Shown in pieces: positions 42,347 to 51,027 of a stretch of 64,000 nt of DNA (its first letter is position 1; each line of letters begins with the position of its first letter). This DNA comes from CAXXOK01 sp964640955 (lineage in GTDB: Bacteria; Bacillota; Clostridia; Christensenellales; Aristaeellaceae). Location: the NCBI GenBank assembly GCA_964640955.1, contig CAZXJI010000019.1, positions 1 through 64,000 of the forward strand. Direction: 5' to 3'. The notes under the pieces were generated by a model, which searched no databases, was not told where the DNA came from, and saw nothing but the letters and a program-made list of their open reading frames with translations. Both the position numbers and the translations under genes were made by a program.

Positions 42347-42380
42347 GGGCGGCGCCGGGCACCGACTGCCGGCGCCGCCC
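42347..42380 (+). promoter_or_regulatory. attenuating hairpin between dctP and dctQ
   Basis: gggcggcgccgg (42347-42358) pairs with ccggcgccgccc (42369-42380), loop of 10, followed by CCTTT. It would reduce read-through so that the binding protein is made in excess over the permease. Confidence 0.65.
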
Positions 42381-42411
42381 CCTTTCTTCATCGCTTCAGG
42401 GAGGTGTCCGC

Positions 42412-42981
42412 ATGCAAGCCGTCGGGAAACTGTTCACCCTTTGCGATAAACTTTCCGGCCGGGTGCAGAAGGTACTGGAGTTCGTCGTGGCGGCGCTGAT
42501 CGCCACGTGCGCGCTGGACCTGTTTTTTCAGGTCGTGTATCGGTTCATTATCATCAAGTTCATCTCGTTTTCCTTCCCGTTCACCGAGGAGTACGCCCGC
42601 TACGCGCTCATCTGGTCCACGTACCTGTGCGCGGGCATCTGCCTGAAAAACGGCAGCATGGCTTCCGTCAACATCGTATACGACCGTTTAAGCCCCAAAG
42701 GCCGGTTGATACTGTACTATATCACGCGTCTTTTCTTCGTGGTTTTCCTGGTCGTCGGCCTGCGCTACGGCTGGCAGGCGATTCTGAACAACCGCATCTA
42801 TACCTCCCCGGTGCTGCGGGTTCCCGGCGTTTTCCTGTACAGCGCGCCCTTCGTGGGCTGCGTGCTGATGAGCTACGAAACGCTCACGGAACTTCTGGGC
42901 GTGATTGCCGGCCGTATCACCCCCTTCCTGGGCAGGCCGGAGCCTGCGGAGGAAGTCCCCGACGCGTGCGACGACGATTGA
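42412..42981 (+). CDS. dctQ: TRAP transporter small permease DctQ
   Basis: 189 aa, four TM helices (for example VLEFVVAALIATCALDLFFQV and LFFVVFLVVGLRYGWQAIL, partial). The conserved EEYARYALIWSTYLCAGICLKNG block (short part) is typical of DctQ. It is the small membrane subunit of a Na+-coupled TRAP importer. GGGAGG precedes the ATG; dctM follows after 16 bases. Confidence 0.9.
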   Translation: MQAVGKLFTLCDKLSGRVQKVLEFVVAALIATCALDLFFQVVYRFIIIKFISFSFPFTEEYARYALIWSTYLCAGICLKNGSMASVNIVYDRLSPKGRLILYYITRLFFVVFLVVGLRYGWQAILNNRIYTSPVLRVPGVFLYSAPFVGCVLMSYETLTELLGVIAGRITPFLGRPEPAEEVPDACDDD

Positions 42982-42997
42982 AGAAGGGAGGTTTACC

Positions 42998-44275
42998 ATG
43001 CCGCTCATCCTGCTACTCATCTTTCTGGTCGTGGTGGTCATCGGCATTCCCATCTGCATCGCGATGGGCTTCATCACCGTTACGGCGTTTACCTTCGCCA
43101 ACGGCAGCCTGATGATCATCCCGCAGAAGATGTTCTCCGGCATCGACAACTTCACGTACCTCTGTATCCCCCTGTTCATCCTCGCCAGCGAGATTATGAC
43201 CAACTGCGGCCTCACCCGCAGCCTCGTGCGCATGTGCGACGTGTTCGTGGGGCACATCAAGGGCGGCCTGGCACAGGTGAACGTGCTGGGCAGCATGCTG
43301 TTCGCGGGCATTTCCGGCTCCGCCACCGCCGACGCCACCGGCCTTGGCAAGGTGGAAATCGACATCATGACCACGGCGGGCTTCAAGCGGGAGTACTCCG
43401 CGGCCGTCACGGCGGCCTCGGCCATCATCGGCCCCATCATCCCTCCGTCCAACATCATGATCATCTACGCCGTGGCGGCGGGCAACGTGTCCGTCTCCTC
43501 CATGTTTCTGGGCGGGCTTCTGCCGGGCATCCTGCTGGGGCTGATGGAAATGGCGCTGTGCTACTTTTTCGCCGTCAAGTACCACCACCCCGTGCGCAAA
43601 AAGCGGGCCACCTTCCGGGAAATTCTCCACGCCACGCGCAAGGCCGGGCCGGTGCTGGGCCTGCCCGTGATCATTCTGGGGGGCATCGTGTCGGGCGTGT
43701 TTACCGCCACGGAATCCAGCGCGATCGCCGTTTTCTACGCCATCATCGTTTCCATCGCGCGCAAACGCATCACCTGGAAGAGCTTTTACCGCTGCTGCGT
43801 GAGCACCGCCAAGACGACCGCCAACGTGATGATCATCATCGCCATCGCCTCCGCCATGGGCTGGGCGATCACGGTGCTTCGCATTCCGCAGAACATGGTG
43901 GATTTCTGCATGCAGTACGTCAGCAACAAGCTGGTGTTCCTCCTCTTCATCAACATCCTGCTGCTCATTCTGGGCTGCGTGCTGGATCAGGCGCCCGCGC
44001 TGCTGATTATGGTGCCGGTGCTGCTGCCCATCGCCATGAAGTACGGCATCGACCCCGTGCACTTCGGCATCCTCCTGTGCTTCAACCTGACCATCGGGCT
44101 GATTACCCCGCCCATCGGCATGACGCTGTTCGTAACGGCCAACGTCGCGCAGATCAAGCTGACGGACATGTTCAAACGCATCATTCCCTTCGTGCTCGTC
44201 GGCATTCTGGCGCTGATCGCCGTGACCTACGTGCCCGCGATCACGACCTTTATCCCCAATTTGTTCCATAAATAA
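42998..44275 (+). CDS. dctM: TRAP transporter large permease DctM
   Basis: 425 aa, about 12 TM helices. Family blocks: GIPICIAMGF, VNVLGSMLFAGISGSATADATGLG (short part), IIGPIIPPSNIMIIYAV, and GLITPPIGMTLFV, all typical of DctM and its paired Na+/substrate-binding hairpins. It forms the transport channel with DctQ. AGGAGG-type SD (GGGAGG) seven bases before the ATG. Confidence 0.95.
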   Translation: MPLILLLIFLVVVVIGIPICIAMGFITVTAFTFANGSLMIIPQKMFSGIDNFTYLCIPLFILASEIMTNCGLTRSLVRMCDVFVGHIKGGLAQVNVLGSMLFAGISGSATADATGLGKVEIDIMTTAGFKREYSAAVTAASAIIGPIIPPSNIMIIYAVAAGNVSVSSMFLGGLLPGILLGLMEMALCYFFAVKYHHPVRKKRATFREILHATRKAGPVLGLPVIILGGIVSGVFTATESSAIAVFYAIIVSIARKRITWKSFYRCCVSTAKTTANVMIIIAIASAMGWAITVLRIPQNMVDFCMQYVSNKLVFLLFINILLLILGCVLDQAPALLIMVPVLLPIAMKYGIDPVHFGILLCFNLTIGLITPPIGMTLFVTANVAQIKLTDMFKRIIPFVLVGILALIAVTYVPAITTFIPNLFHK

Positions 44276-44293
44276 CGTAACGAGGTGTAACGG

Positions 44294-45400
44294 ATGGACG
44301 CGACGACGATCTCCGGCGTAGAGGTTTTTTTGTGCGAAACGCGCGTAAAGGGGAATTTTGCGGACTCCACGCGACACGTGGAGACCATCGGTTTCGTGGT
44401 GGTCAGGGTCGGCCTGAGCGACGGGCGCTACGGCATCGGCGTCACCTACCACGAGGTGGGCGGCGAGGCGATCCGGGATTTTATCAAATACGCCGTCGAG
44501 CCGCGGCTCATCGGCCGCTCCCCGTTCGAGACGGAGACGCTCTACGAGGAGAATTTCCATTATATGCGCGGCGTGGGCCGCAAGGGCCTGGCCTTCTGCG
44601 CCTACAGCGCGGTGGATATCGCGCTGTGGGACCTGAAGGGAAAGCTGCTCAACATGCCGCTGTACCGGCTGCTGGGCGGGGTGAAGACCGAGGTGCCGGT
44701 GTACGCCTCCGGCGGCTGGACAAGCTACGATCTGGACGAGCTGCTCGCCGAAGTGAAGGGGATGCTCGCGCGCGGCTTTACGAAGGTGAAAATTAAAGTC
44801 GGCGTGGACGGCGGCCAAAACCCGCGCGAGGACCTGCGCCGCGTGGCGGCCGTGCGGGAGCTGATCGGCCCGGGCACGGGGCTGATGCTGGACGCCAACA
44901 ACGTGTGGCGCGCGTCCACGGCGGTGCAGTTCGCCAACCGCGTGAAGGAATGCGACGTCGAATTTCTGGAAGAGCCGGTCTTTGCCGACGATATGCCGGG
45001 CCTTGCGCAGTTCAGGCGGGGCACCGACGTGCCGCTGGCGACCGGGGAGCACGAATACACCCGCTTCGGCGTGCGCGACCTGCTTGTGAACCGGGCTGTG
45101 GATATCCTCCAGGTGGACGTCACCCGCTGCGGCGGCTATACGGAAATCCTCAAGATCATCGGCATGACCCAGGCGTGGAACCTGGGCTTCGCCCCCCACG
45201 GCATGGAGCACATGCACATGCATCTGGTATCGGCCTTCCCCAACGCCCTGTACCTGGAGCGCCTTTTCATGTTCGAGGAAGTCGTGCGCAGCGTGTACCG
45301 AAACGCCCCCGAGCCCGAGGGCGGCCTGCTCCGCCTGCCGGACGCGCCGGGGCTGGGAATGGAACTGAACATGGATTACATCCGGGACACGGCGCGCTGA
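44294..45400 (+). CDS. enolase-superfamily dehydratase/racemase (mandelate racemase group)
   Basis: 368 aa. N-terminal capping domain (1-125), then a TIM barrel with K166-x-K168 (KVKIKV), metal ligands D200, E226 (LEEP) and E252 (GEHEY), and the D275/H302 pair (QVDVTRCGG, APHGMEH). This set defines the mandelate racemase subgroup, which dehydrates or racemises sugar acids and 2-hydroxy acids. All catalytic residues are present. It follows dctM by 18 bases, so its substrate is probably what the TRAP system imports. Confidence 0.88.
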   Translation: MDATTISGVEVFLCETRVKGNFADSTRHVETIGFVVVRVGLSDGRYGIGVTYHEVGGEAIRDFIKYAVEPRLIGRSPFETETLYEENFHYMRGVGRKGLAFCAYSAVDIALWDLKGKLLNMPLYRLLGGVKTEVPVYASGGWTSYDLDELLAEVKGMLARGFTKVKIKVGVDGGQNPREDLRRVAAVRELIGPGTGLMLDANNVWRASTAVQFANRVKECDVEFLEEPVFADDMPGLAQFRRGTDVPLATGEHEYTRFGVRDLLVNRAVDILQVDVTRCGGYTEILKIIGMTQAWNLGFAPHGMEHMHMHLVSAFPNALYLERLFMFEEVVRSVYRNAPEPEGGLLRLPDAPGLGMELNMDYIRDTAR

Positions 45401-45427
45401 GCCCCCCGGCAAAGGAGCCCTGCCCGT

Positions 45428-46698
45428 ATGGGGTATGTAAACGATATGCTGTACGCCGTGCCGCTGCCGAGAATGGCGAGGGTGCGGCAGACCTTCGAGC
45501 GCAAGAAGCTTACCGATCCGGCCGCGGCCGTGCGCGAGGCCCTCGCGCGGCCGCAGATCGCCGCCGCGGTAAAACCGGGCATGCGCGTGGCCGTCACGGT
45601 CGGCAGCCGGGGCGTAGCCAACGTGGCGCCCGTCACGCGGGAGATCGTCCGGTTTTTGCAGGCGCACGGGGCCGCCCCCTTCGTGGTTCCGGCCATGGGC
45701 AGCCACGGCGGCGCTTCCGCCGAGGGACAGGCGGAAATCGTGCGCGCCTACGGCGTGACCGAAGTCTTCGTGGGCTGCCCCGTGGTGTCGAGCATGGAGG
45801 TTGCGCAAATCGGCACGCTTGACGATGGCAAACCCGTCTATATCGACCGCGCCGCCGCCGAAGCGGACGGCATCGTGCCCGTCAACCGCGTCAAGGCGCA
45901 TACGGCGTTCCACGGCCGCTACGAAAGCGGCGTCATGAAAATGATGGCCATAGGCCTTGGCAAGCAGAAGGGCGCCGAGACGGTGCACCGCGACGGCATC
46001 CTGCAGCTGGGCCCCAACGTGGAGAGAATGGCCTTCGGCGTGCTTCAAAACGCCAACATCCTTTTCGGCGTGGGGCTGGTGGAAAACGCCTACGACGAAA
46101 CGATGCTCGTGCGCGCCATGACCAAAGCGGAAATCCCCTCGTCGAACCGGAGCTGCTGACCACGGCCAAACGGAACATGGCGCGCATCCTGCTTGCCGAG
46201 ACCGACGTGCTGCTGGTGGATTACATCGGTAAAAACATCAGCGGCGAGGGCATGGACCCCAACCTGACGGGCCGCTACATCGTGCCGACGCTCTCGGGCG
46301 GCATCCGTTCGCAGGTGCTGGGCGTGTTGGACATCACGCCGGAGACGCTGGGCAATTTCGTCGGCCTGGGCATGGCGGACGTGTGCGCCAGACGCGTGAT
46401 CGACAAAATCAGCCTGGACAATACCTACCCCAACTCCCTCACCAGCACCGTGGCCTGCCTGTGCAAGCTGCCGATGTATTTCGACAGCCACCGCCTCACC
46501 CTGCAGGCCGCCGTCAAGATGACGCCGGGCCGCGTTCCCGCCGACGTGCGGGTGGTGCGCATCCGGGATACGCTGACGATGGACGAAATCGAGGTGTCGG
46601 AAAACCTTCTGCCCGTCGTAAGCGACACGCCCGGCATGGAGGCGCTGGGCGCGCCGCGGGCGATGGCCTTCGACGCAAACGGCGACCTTTTTGCCTGA
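45428..46698 (+). pseudogene. LarA-like lactate racemase domain protein (DUF2088), frameshifted
   Basis: Two adjacent reading frames together make one LarA/DUF2088-type protein of ~423 aa. The first (45428-46159) has PAMGSHGGASAEGQAEIV, NRVKAHTAF and GLGKQKGAETVH; it leaves the family alignment after KAEIP and stops. The family sequence continues in the -1 frame as LVEPELLTTAKRNMARILL, leading into 46177-46698 (LVDYIGKNISGEGMDPN, NTYPNSLTS). One C appears to be missing from the C4 run at 46135-46138. It is the last gene of the TRAP operon; it may be a recent inactivation, a sequencing error, or a rare recoding event. Intact members act on 2-hydroxy acids. Confidence 0.82.
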
Positions 46699-46747
46699 GC
46701 CGTTCCCTTCAAACGCCATTCTCCGGGATGCTCCTCCTTTTTCAAGC

Positions 46748-46783
46748 GCGGCCCCCGCGCACCGTACGGTGCGCGGGGGCCGC
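46748..46783. terminator. bidirectional terminator palindrome
   Basis: A perfect 32-bp palindrome (ggcccccgcgcaccgt and its complement, 46750-46781), extended two bases on each side. It lies between the convergent racemase and gntR genes. T-runs on both sides are poor. Confidence 0.7.
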
Positions 46784-46813
46784 CAACGTTTGAATGCATT
46801 TTAGGGGCCGCGT

Positions 46814-47509
46814 TTACATGTGCAGCGTGGTGTCCAGATCGGCGTACACTCGGTTCAGGTGTGCGCGCATCTGGCGTTCGCTCTCCTCCGGGTCGCGTTC
46901 GCGGATGGCGCGCAAAATCTCGCTGTGGGGCGTAATGGCATTTTCCATGTTCTGGTCGACGCAGAAGGTTTTTTCGCAGTACATCTGGATGCGCTCCTCC
47001 AGCTTCTGGCTGATCGTCTCCATGAGGTAATTGCCGCTTTTGCCGATGATGTAGGAATGAAAGCGGGCGTCCTGCTTGGCCATTTCGGCCCGGTCGTCCA
47101 GCGTGGCGGCCTTCAGGAAGCGCTTGTGGATGCGCTCCAGATGGTCGATGTTCTCCTGCGTGCAGCGCTGCGCCATCAGGCGGGCGGCCAGCGGTTCCAG
47201 CGCCACGCGCACCTCCACGATGTCGCGCACCAGCGTTTCGTTGTTGATGAACCATTCCAGCACGTTGTCGTTGGGAATTTCGTGCTTGCTGGCGACGAAC
47301 GCGCCGCGCCCGGGGCGAATCTCCACCATGCCGGTGGATTGCATCAGCCGGAACGCCTCGCGCACGGTGCCGCGGCCGACGCCCATCATTTCGCACAGCG
47401 CCTTTTCGGTGGGCAGCTTGTCGCCCTCCTTGTAATCGGTATCCGTAATCAGTTCCTTAATGCCGTCCGCCACCTGCTGCACGATCGGCACACGCTGTAT
47501 CGCTTTCAT
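46814..47509 (-). CDS. GntR/FadR-family transcriptional regulator
   Basis: 231 aa from the ATG at 47509 (GGAG upstream; the longer ORF adds a non-homologous tail). The N-terminal winged helix reads DKLPTEKALCEMMGVGRGTVREAFRLM (short part), and the C-terminal FCD domain has EVRVALEPLAARLMAQR, DARFHSYI and H..I in PHSEILRAI, with the metal/ligand His and Asp. FCD regulators respond to organic acids, matching the adjacent TRAP/dehydratase operon. An operator-like half-palindrome lies ~35 bases before its start codon. Confidence 0.9.
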   Translation of the reverse strand: MKAIQRVPIVQQVADGIKELITDTDYKEGDKLPTEKALCEMMGVGRGTVREAFRLMQSTGMVEIRPGRGAFVASKHEIPNDNVLEWFINNETLVRDIVEVRVALEPLAARLMAQRCTQENIDHLERIHKRFLKAATLDDRAEMAKQDARFHSYIIGKSGNYLMETISQKLEERIQMYCEKTFCVDQNMENAITPHSEILRAIRERDPEESERQMRAHLNRVYADLDTTLHM

Positions 47510-47541
47510 AACGCATTCTCCGTTTCGGCGGATTGACTTAA

Positions 47542-47558
47542 TGTATGACAATCCTACA
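47542..47558. promoter_or_regulatory. operator-like site upstream of gntR
   Basis: TGTATGACAATCCTACA: the left half is identical to the half-site of the dctP palindrome, the right half is degenerate. It overlaps the likely -10 (TACATT on the minus strand) and suggests autoregulation. Confidence 0.55.
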
Positions 47559-47656
47559 ATTTACAATGTACCGCGATCGGGTGCGTTTGTCAACCGCAAG
47601 TGCGCGGCGGAGGGCCGCCCGGCACGCCGCTTTCACCGGCGGCCGAATGCCCGGGG

Positions 47657-48883
47657 CTATTCCCGCGGCAGCTCGATGAGATGCTCCGGCTTGTAGCCGA
47701 ACGTTTCGTAACAGAAGTCGTCCACAAACATCACCGGTTCGCCCACGGCCATATCGGCGGTCTGCCCGGTCAGCGCGTCGAACGCCGCGCGGAACGACGC
47801 CCAGTCGGGGAAGCTGCCCTCGGGCGTGTAGGTGTCGGCAAAGGCGTCGTAATCATAGTGGAAGCCCCCGCCGTTGCCGTCGTCGAACTGAACGGTGTAT
47901 ATCTGCGAAGGATAACGGATTTCCACGAAGCAGTTTATGCCGAACAGTCTGAAAGCGCATTTCACGGTATCCTCGCCGGCACCCCAGTCGGTGCGGTAGA
48001 TGCCCAGCCACACGTCGTCGGTCTGGTAGCCGCAGTTCGCATCGTACAGCGTGAAGCCCAGGTTCCGCAGCGTCGCGGACGGCGCATAGGCGGAGAGGGC
48101 CGTTTGCGTGTCGTCCCTGCTTTCCAGAAGCGTTACGCCCTGGTAATCCTCGCCGGAGCAGAGGGTCATTTCGACAAACAGATCGCCGTAGTCGTAGGAT
48201 GCGTACCCGTTTTCCGGGTCGCTGTACGACCAGCAATCGTCGCTCAGCAACGTCTCGGCGCTCTCGTCTTCCTTTGTAAGCCGGTAGGAGCGCGCGACCA
48301 CCACGCAGTTGCGCAGACGGTTCACCCCAATCGACGTTTCCATCAGGTTGCCGTCGGACAGCTTTGGGGCGATGCCCGCGGCGGCGTTCGCGCTGTAGTT
48401 GTCCGCGGCGAACGCCTCGCAGTGATTCAGCGTTTCCCCGTCCACGACCATCGAGAGCTCCGCCGCATAACCGTCGAAGGCGTCGTATTCTCCGCTGTCC
48501 GCGTCGCTCGGGTACAGAAACGCAATGGCGTCAAACCCTTCGCCCGTCTCCGTGCCGTCGAAGTAGGCCATGCCCTCGTCCGCGAGGAGTTGAATCTGGT
48601 CGGCGAGGTAATCCGCATTCGTTTCGCCCACCAGCCCGGCAAAGAAAGCCGCGGCGTTCGCCGCCGTGTCCTCAACGGTCACGTACAGATTGTACAGGTT
48701 GTCCCCTCCGGTTTGAAAGACCGCCCAATACGGCGCGTACCCCTCCGGCCAGTCGACCTGCGCAAAGGGGTTGCAACCTTCGGCGAACAGCGCCGTCGGC
48801 GCGGCGGGCGTTTCCGCCGCGGCCAGGGCGCACGGCGCAAGCGTGAGGGTACAGGCCAGGATGATTGCCAGCATTCGTTTCAT
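47657..48883 (-). CDS. secreted protein of unknown function
   Basis: 408 aa from the ATG at 48883 (AAAGGAG eight bases upstream). Signal peptide 1-22 (MKRMLAIILACTLTLAPCAL, cleavage after AAA). The mature protein is acidic, rich in Asp, Tyr and aromatic residues, with many short beta strands and several Cys (CWSYSDPENG, CSGEDYQG, NCGYQTDD). No catalytic motif or anchor is seen. It is divergent from pgcA. It could be a carbohydrate- or surface-binding protein, but this is a guess from composition. Confidence 0.7.
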   Translation of the reverse strand: MKRMLAIILACTLTLAPCALAAAETPAAPTALFAEGCNPFAQVDWPEGYAPYWAVFQTGGDNLYNLYVTVEDTAANAAAFFAGLVGETNADYLADQIQLLADEGMAYFDGTETGEGFDAIAFLYPSDADSGEYDAFDGYAAELSMVVDGETLNHCEAFAADNYSANAAAGIAPKLSDGNLMETSIGVNRLRNCVVVARSYRLTKEDESAETLLSDDCWSYSDPENGYASYDYGDLFVEMTLCSGEDYQGVTLLESRDDTQTALSAYAPSATLRNLGFTLYDANCGYQTDDVWLGIYRTDWGAGEDTVKCAFRLFGINCFVEIRYPSQIYTVQFDDGNGGGFHYDYDAFADTYTPEGSFPDWASFRAAFDALTGQTADMAVGEPVMFVDDFCYETFGYKPEHLIELPRE

Positions 48884-49101
48884 CGTGTTTTCTCCTTTCA
48901 CTTCTCGCCTTCCCGCGCGTTTTGCGGCGCGCGCAAAGCGTTCGTCCGTCCGCCGGCACTTACGTCATCGGACGGCTTTTTGGTTTCCAATTTAATGGTT
49001 CTATTCTATCATATTTCCAACCCGTTTCGTCAAGCCGCGGCCTCAAAACGCAGTGAAAACAAGGCGGCGAAAGCCTCCGCCGCACGTCCGCCGGGGCCCG
49101 A

Positions 49102-49115
49102 TTTGCAATTGCAAA
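49102..49115. promoter_or_regulatory. 14-bp perfect palindrome over the pgcA -35
   Basis: TTTGCAATTGCAAA, a perfect palindrome, covers the -35 box (TTGCAA). This arrangement suggests a repressor or activator site. No regulator gene is adjacent. Confidence 0.6.
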
Positions 49116-49137
49116 CCGTTCTCCAAAACGGTATAAT
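49109..49137 (+). promoter_or_regulatory. sigma-A promoter of pgcA
   Basis: TTGCAA (49109-49114), 17-base spacer, perfect TATAAT (49132-49137). Confidence 0.75.
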
Positions 49138-49207
49138 TAAGTTACCGCCCGACAGGGCCGACGGCCCGCTTCACAAACGACCTGCGCGGTATGGAAAGGA
49201 GCTCGCT

Positions 49208-50929
49208 ATGAACGACCGGAAAAATTACGAAGCCTGGCTTCACGCTTTCGCCTCCGACCCCGAAACCATGGCGGAACTCAAGGCGATCGCCGACGATCCC
49301 GAGGAGATCAAGGACCGGTTTTACCGCGGTTTAAGCTTCGGCACCGCCGGCATGCGCGGGGTGCTGGGCGCCGGCACCAATCGCATGAACGGCTATACCG
49401 TCGGGCGCGCTACGCAGGGCCTGGCGAATTATTTGAATGCGCATTTTGAACACCCGACGGTGGTCATCGCCTACGACAGCCGCCGCAAAAGCCCCGAGTT
49501 CGCCCTTTCGACCGCACTGGTGCTGGCCGCCAACGGCGTGCGCGCCAAGCTGTTCGACGCGCTCCGCCCCGTGCCCATCCTTTCCTTTGCGGTACGCTGG
49601 CTGAAAGCCGACGCCGGCGTGGTGATCACCGCCAGTCACAACCCCCCGCAGTACAACGGTTACAAGGTCTACGGCCCCGACGGCGCGCAGATCGGCCCCG
49701 AGACCGCCGACGAGGTGACCGCCGCCATCGAGGCGCTTTCCTACGGCGAGGCCAAAACCATCCCCGAGGCCGAGGCCAAGGCGAAAGGGCTTTTGACGAT
49801 CATCGGCGACAGGGAAGTGGACGACGAGTACATCCGCCGCGTCAAGACCCTGTCCATCAATCCCGAGATCGTCCGCGAGGAAGGCAAGACCCTCAAAATC
49901 GTCTATACGCCCCTGCACGGCAGCGGCAACGTGCCCGTGCGCCGGATGCTTAAGGAGATCGGCATCACCAACGTGAGCGTCGTTAAGGAGCAGGAACTGC
50001 CCGACCCGAACTTTTCCACCCTCAAGGTGCCCAACCCCGAAGACCCGAACGCCTTCACCCTGGCCGTCAAGCTGGCCGGGGAGGTGGGCGCGGACGTGTG
50101 CTTCGCCACCGACCCGGACTGCGATCGCCTGGGCGTGGCCGTGCGCGACCACGCCGGGAACTTCAGCCTCCTGACCGGCAACCAGATCGGCTGTCTGATG
50201 CTGCACTACATCCTCTCCAGCAAGAAGAAAAACGGCACCCTGCCCAAAAACGGCGCGGTCGTCAAGTCCATCGTATCCACGCAGCTGGCCAAGCCCATCT
50301 GCGACGCGCACGGAGTGGCGCTTTTCGACACGCTGACCGGCTTTAAGTTCATCGGCGAGATGATCCAGCAGTTCGAGGACGAAGGCAGCCACACGTTCCT
50401 CTTCGGGTTTGAGGAAAGCTACGGCTTCCTGAGCTCCACGTTCGTGCGCGACAAGGACGGCGTGAACGCAAGCCTCCTCATCGCCGAGGCGGCCGCCTAT
50501 TACAAGGCCCAGGGCAAAACCCTCTCCGACGTGATGAACGAGATTTTCGAGACCTACGGCTACTACCTGGAGAAGGTGCAGAGCACCACCATGCCCGGCG
50601 CCGACGGCCTGCGGCTGATGGGCGAGGCCATGGAACGCATCCGCAACCATCCGCCCGAAACGATCGGCGGGGTAAAGGTCGCCCAGGTGCTGGACATCCT
50701 CAAGAGGACGAAAACCGACGTTGCCACCGGCAAAGTGGAAAAGCTCGCCTATCCGGAGAGCGACGTGCTCTACTTCGCCATGGAGGGCGGGCACTTCGTG
50801 TGCGTGCGTCCCAGCGGCACCGAGCCCAAGATCAAGCTGTACGTGAACGTCAACCGCCCGGTAAAGGCGGACGCGGAAACGCTGCTGAACACCATGATGG
50901 AAGACGCGGGGAAGCTGCTGGTGGGGTAA
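49208..50929 (+). CDS. pgcA: phosphoglucomutase (alpha-D-phosphohexomutase)
   Basis: 573 aa, the size of Gram-positive PgcA. Four-domain layout: GTAGMRGVLGAGTNRMN near residues 45-62, phosphoserine loop TASHNPPQYNGYK with Ser at ~143, metal loop ATDPDCDRLG (~299-308), sugar-binding GFEESYGF and the C-terminal phosphate loop RPSGTEPK. It interconverts glucose 1- and 6-phosphate and so supplies UDP-glucose/UDP-galactose for surface glycans, including the galactofuranose step at glf. RBS GAAAGGAG. Confidence 0.94.
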   Translation: MNDRKNYEAWLHAFASDPETMAELKAIADDPEEIKDRFYRGLSFGTAGMRGVLGAGTNRMNGYTVGRATQGLANYLNAHFEHPTVVIAYDSRRKSPEFALSTALVLAANGVRAKLFDALRPVPILSFAVRWLKADAGVVITASHNPPQYNGYKVYGPDGAQIGPETADEVTAAIEALSYGEAKTIPEAEAKAKGLLTIIGDREVDDEYIRRVKTLSINPEIVREEGKTLKIVYTPLHGSGNVPVRRMLKEIGITNVSVVKEQELPDPNFSTLKVPNPEDPNAFTLAVKLAGEVGADVCFATDPDCDRLGVAVRDHAGNFSLLTGNQIGCLMLHYILSSKKKNGTLPKNGAVVKSIVSTQLAKPICDAHGVALFDTLTGFKFIGEMIQQFEDEGSHTFLFGFEESYGFLSSTFVRDKDGVNASLLIAEAAAYYKAQGKTLSDVMNEIFETYGYYLEKVQSTTMPGADGLRLMGEAMERIRNHPPETIGGVKVAQVLDILKRTKTDVATGKVEKLAYPESDVLYFAMEGGHFVCVRPSGTEPKIKLYVNVNRPVKADAETLLNTMMEDAGKLLVG

Positions 50930-50965
50930 GGGAGATTTCAGGTAAATCCCGCCCGTTTTTTCCAC

Positions 50966-51000
50966 AAACAAAATCGCCGGCTGAGCCGGCGATTTTGTTT
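50966..51000. terminator. bidirectional terminator after pgcA
   Basis: aaacaaaatcgccggc-tga-gccggcgattttgttt: 16-bp perfect stem with A/T outer parts that give T-runs in both directions. It serves pgcA and the convergent GlsB-type gene. Confidence 0.9.
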
Positions 51001-51027
51001 GTGTTCCAGGGTTTGGAAGCAGCGGCG

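Larger units (their letters stand above)
48884..49207. other. divergent intergenic region (secreted protein / pgcA)
   Basis: About 320 bases. Left part: leader of the secreted-protein gene with a minus-strand TAGAAT (49003-49008) and a TTGACG (49028-49033) at a poor 19-base spacing. Right part: the pgcA promoter with its palindrome (49102-49137). Nothing else recognised. Confidence 0.6.

Noticed and set aside
43013..46048. 1011-codon minus-strand ORF opposite the TRAP operon
   Set aside because: It is His/Ala/Arg-rich with no domain, no SD, and lies antisense to five genes with full family motifs; a by-product of high GC.
46130..46140. Programmed frameshifting in the LarA-like gene
   Set aside because: The site reads A ATC CCC, not X XXY YYZ, and family members are single-frame; a lost base is simpler.
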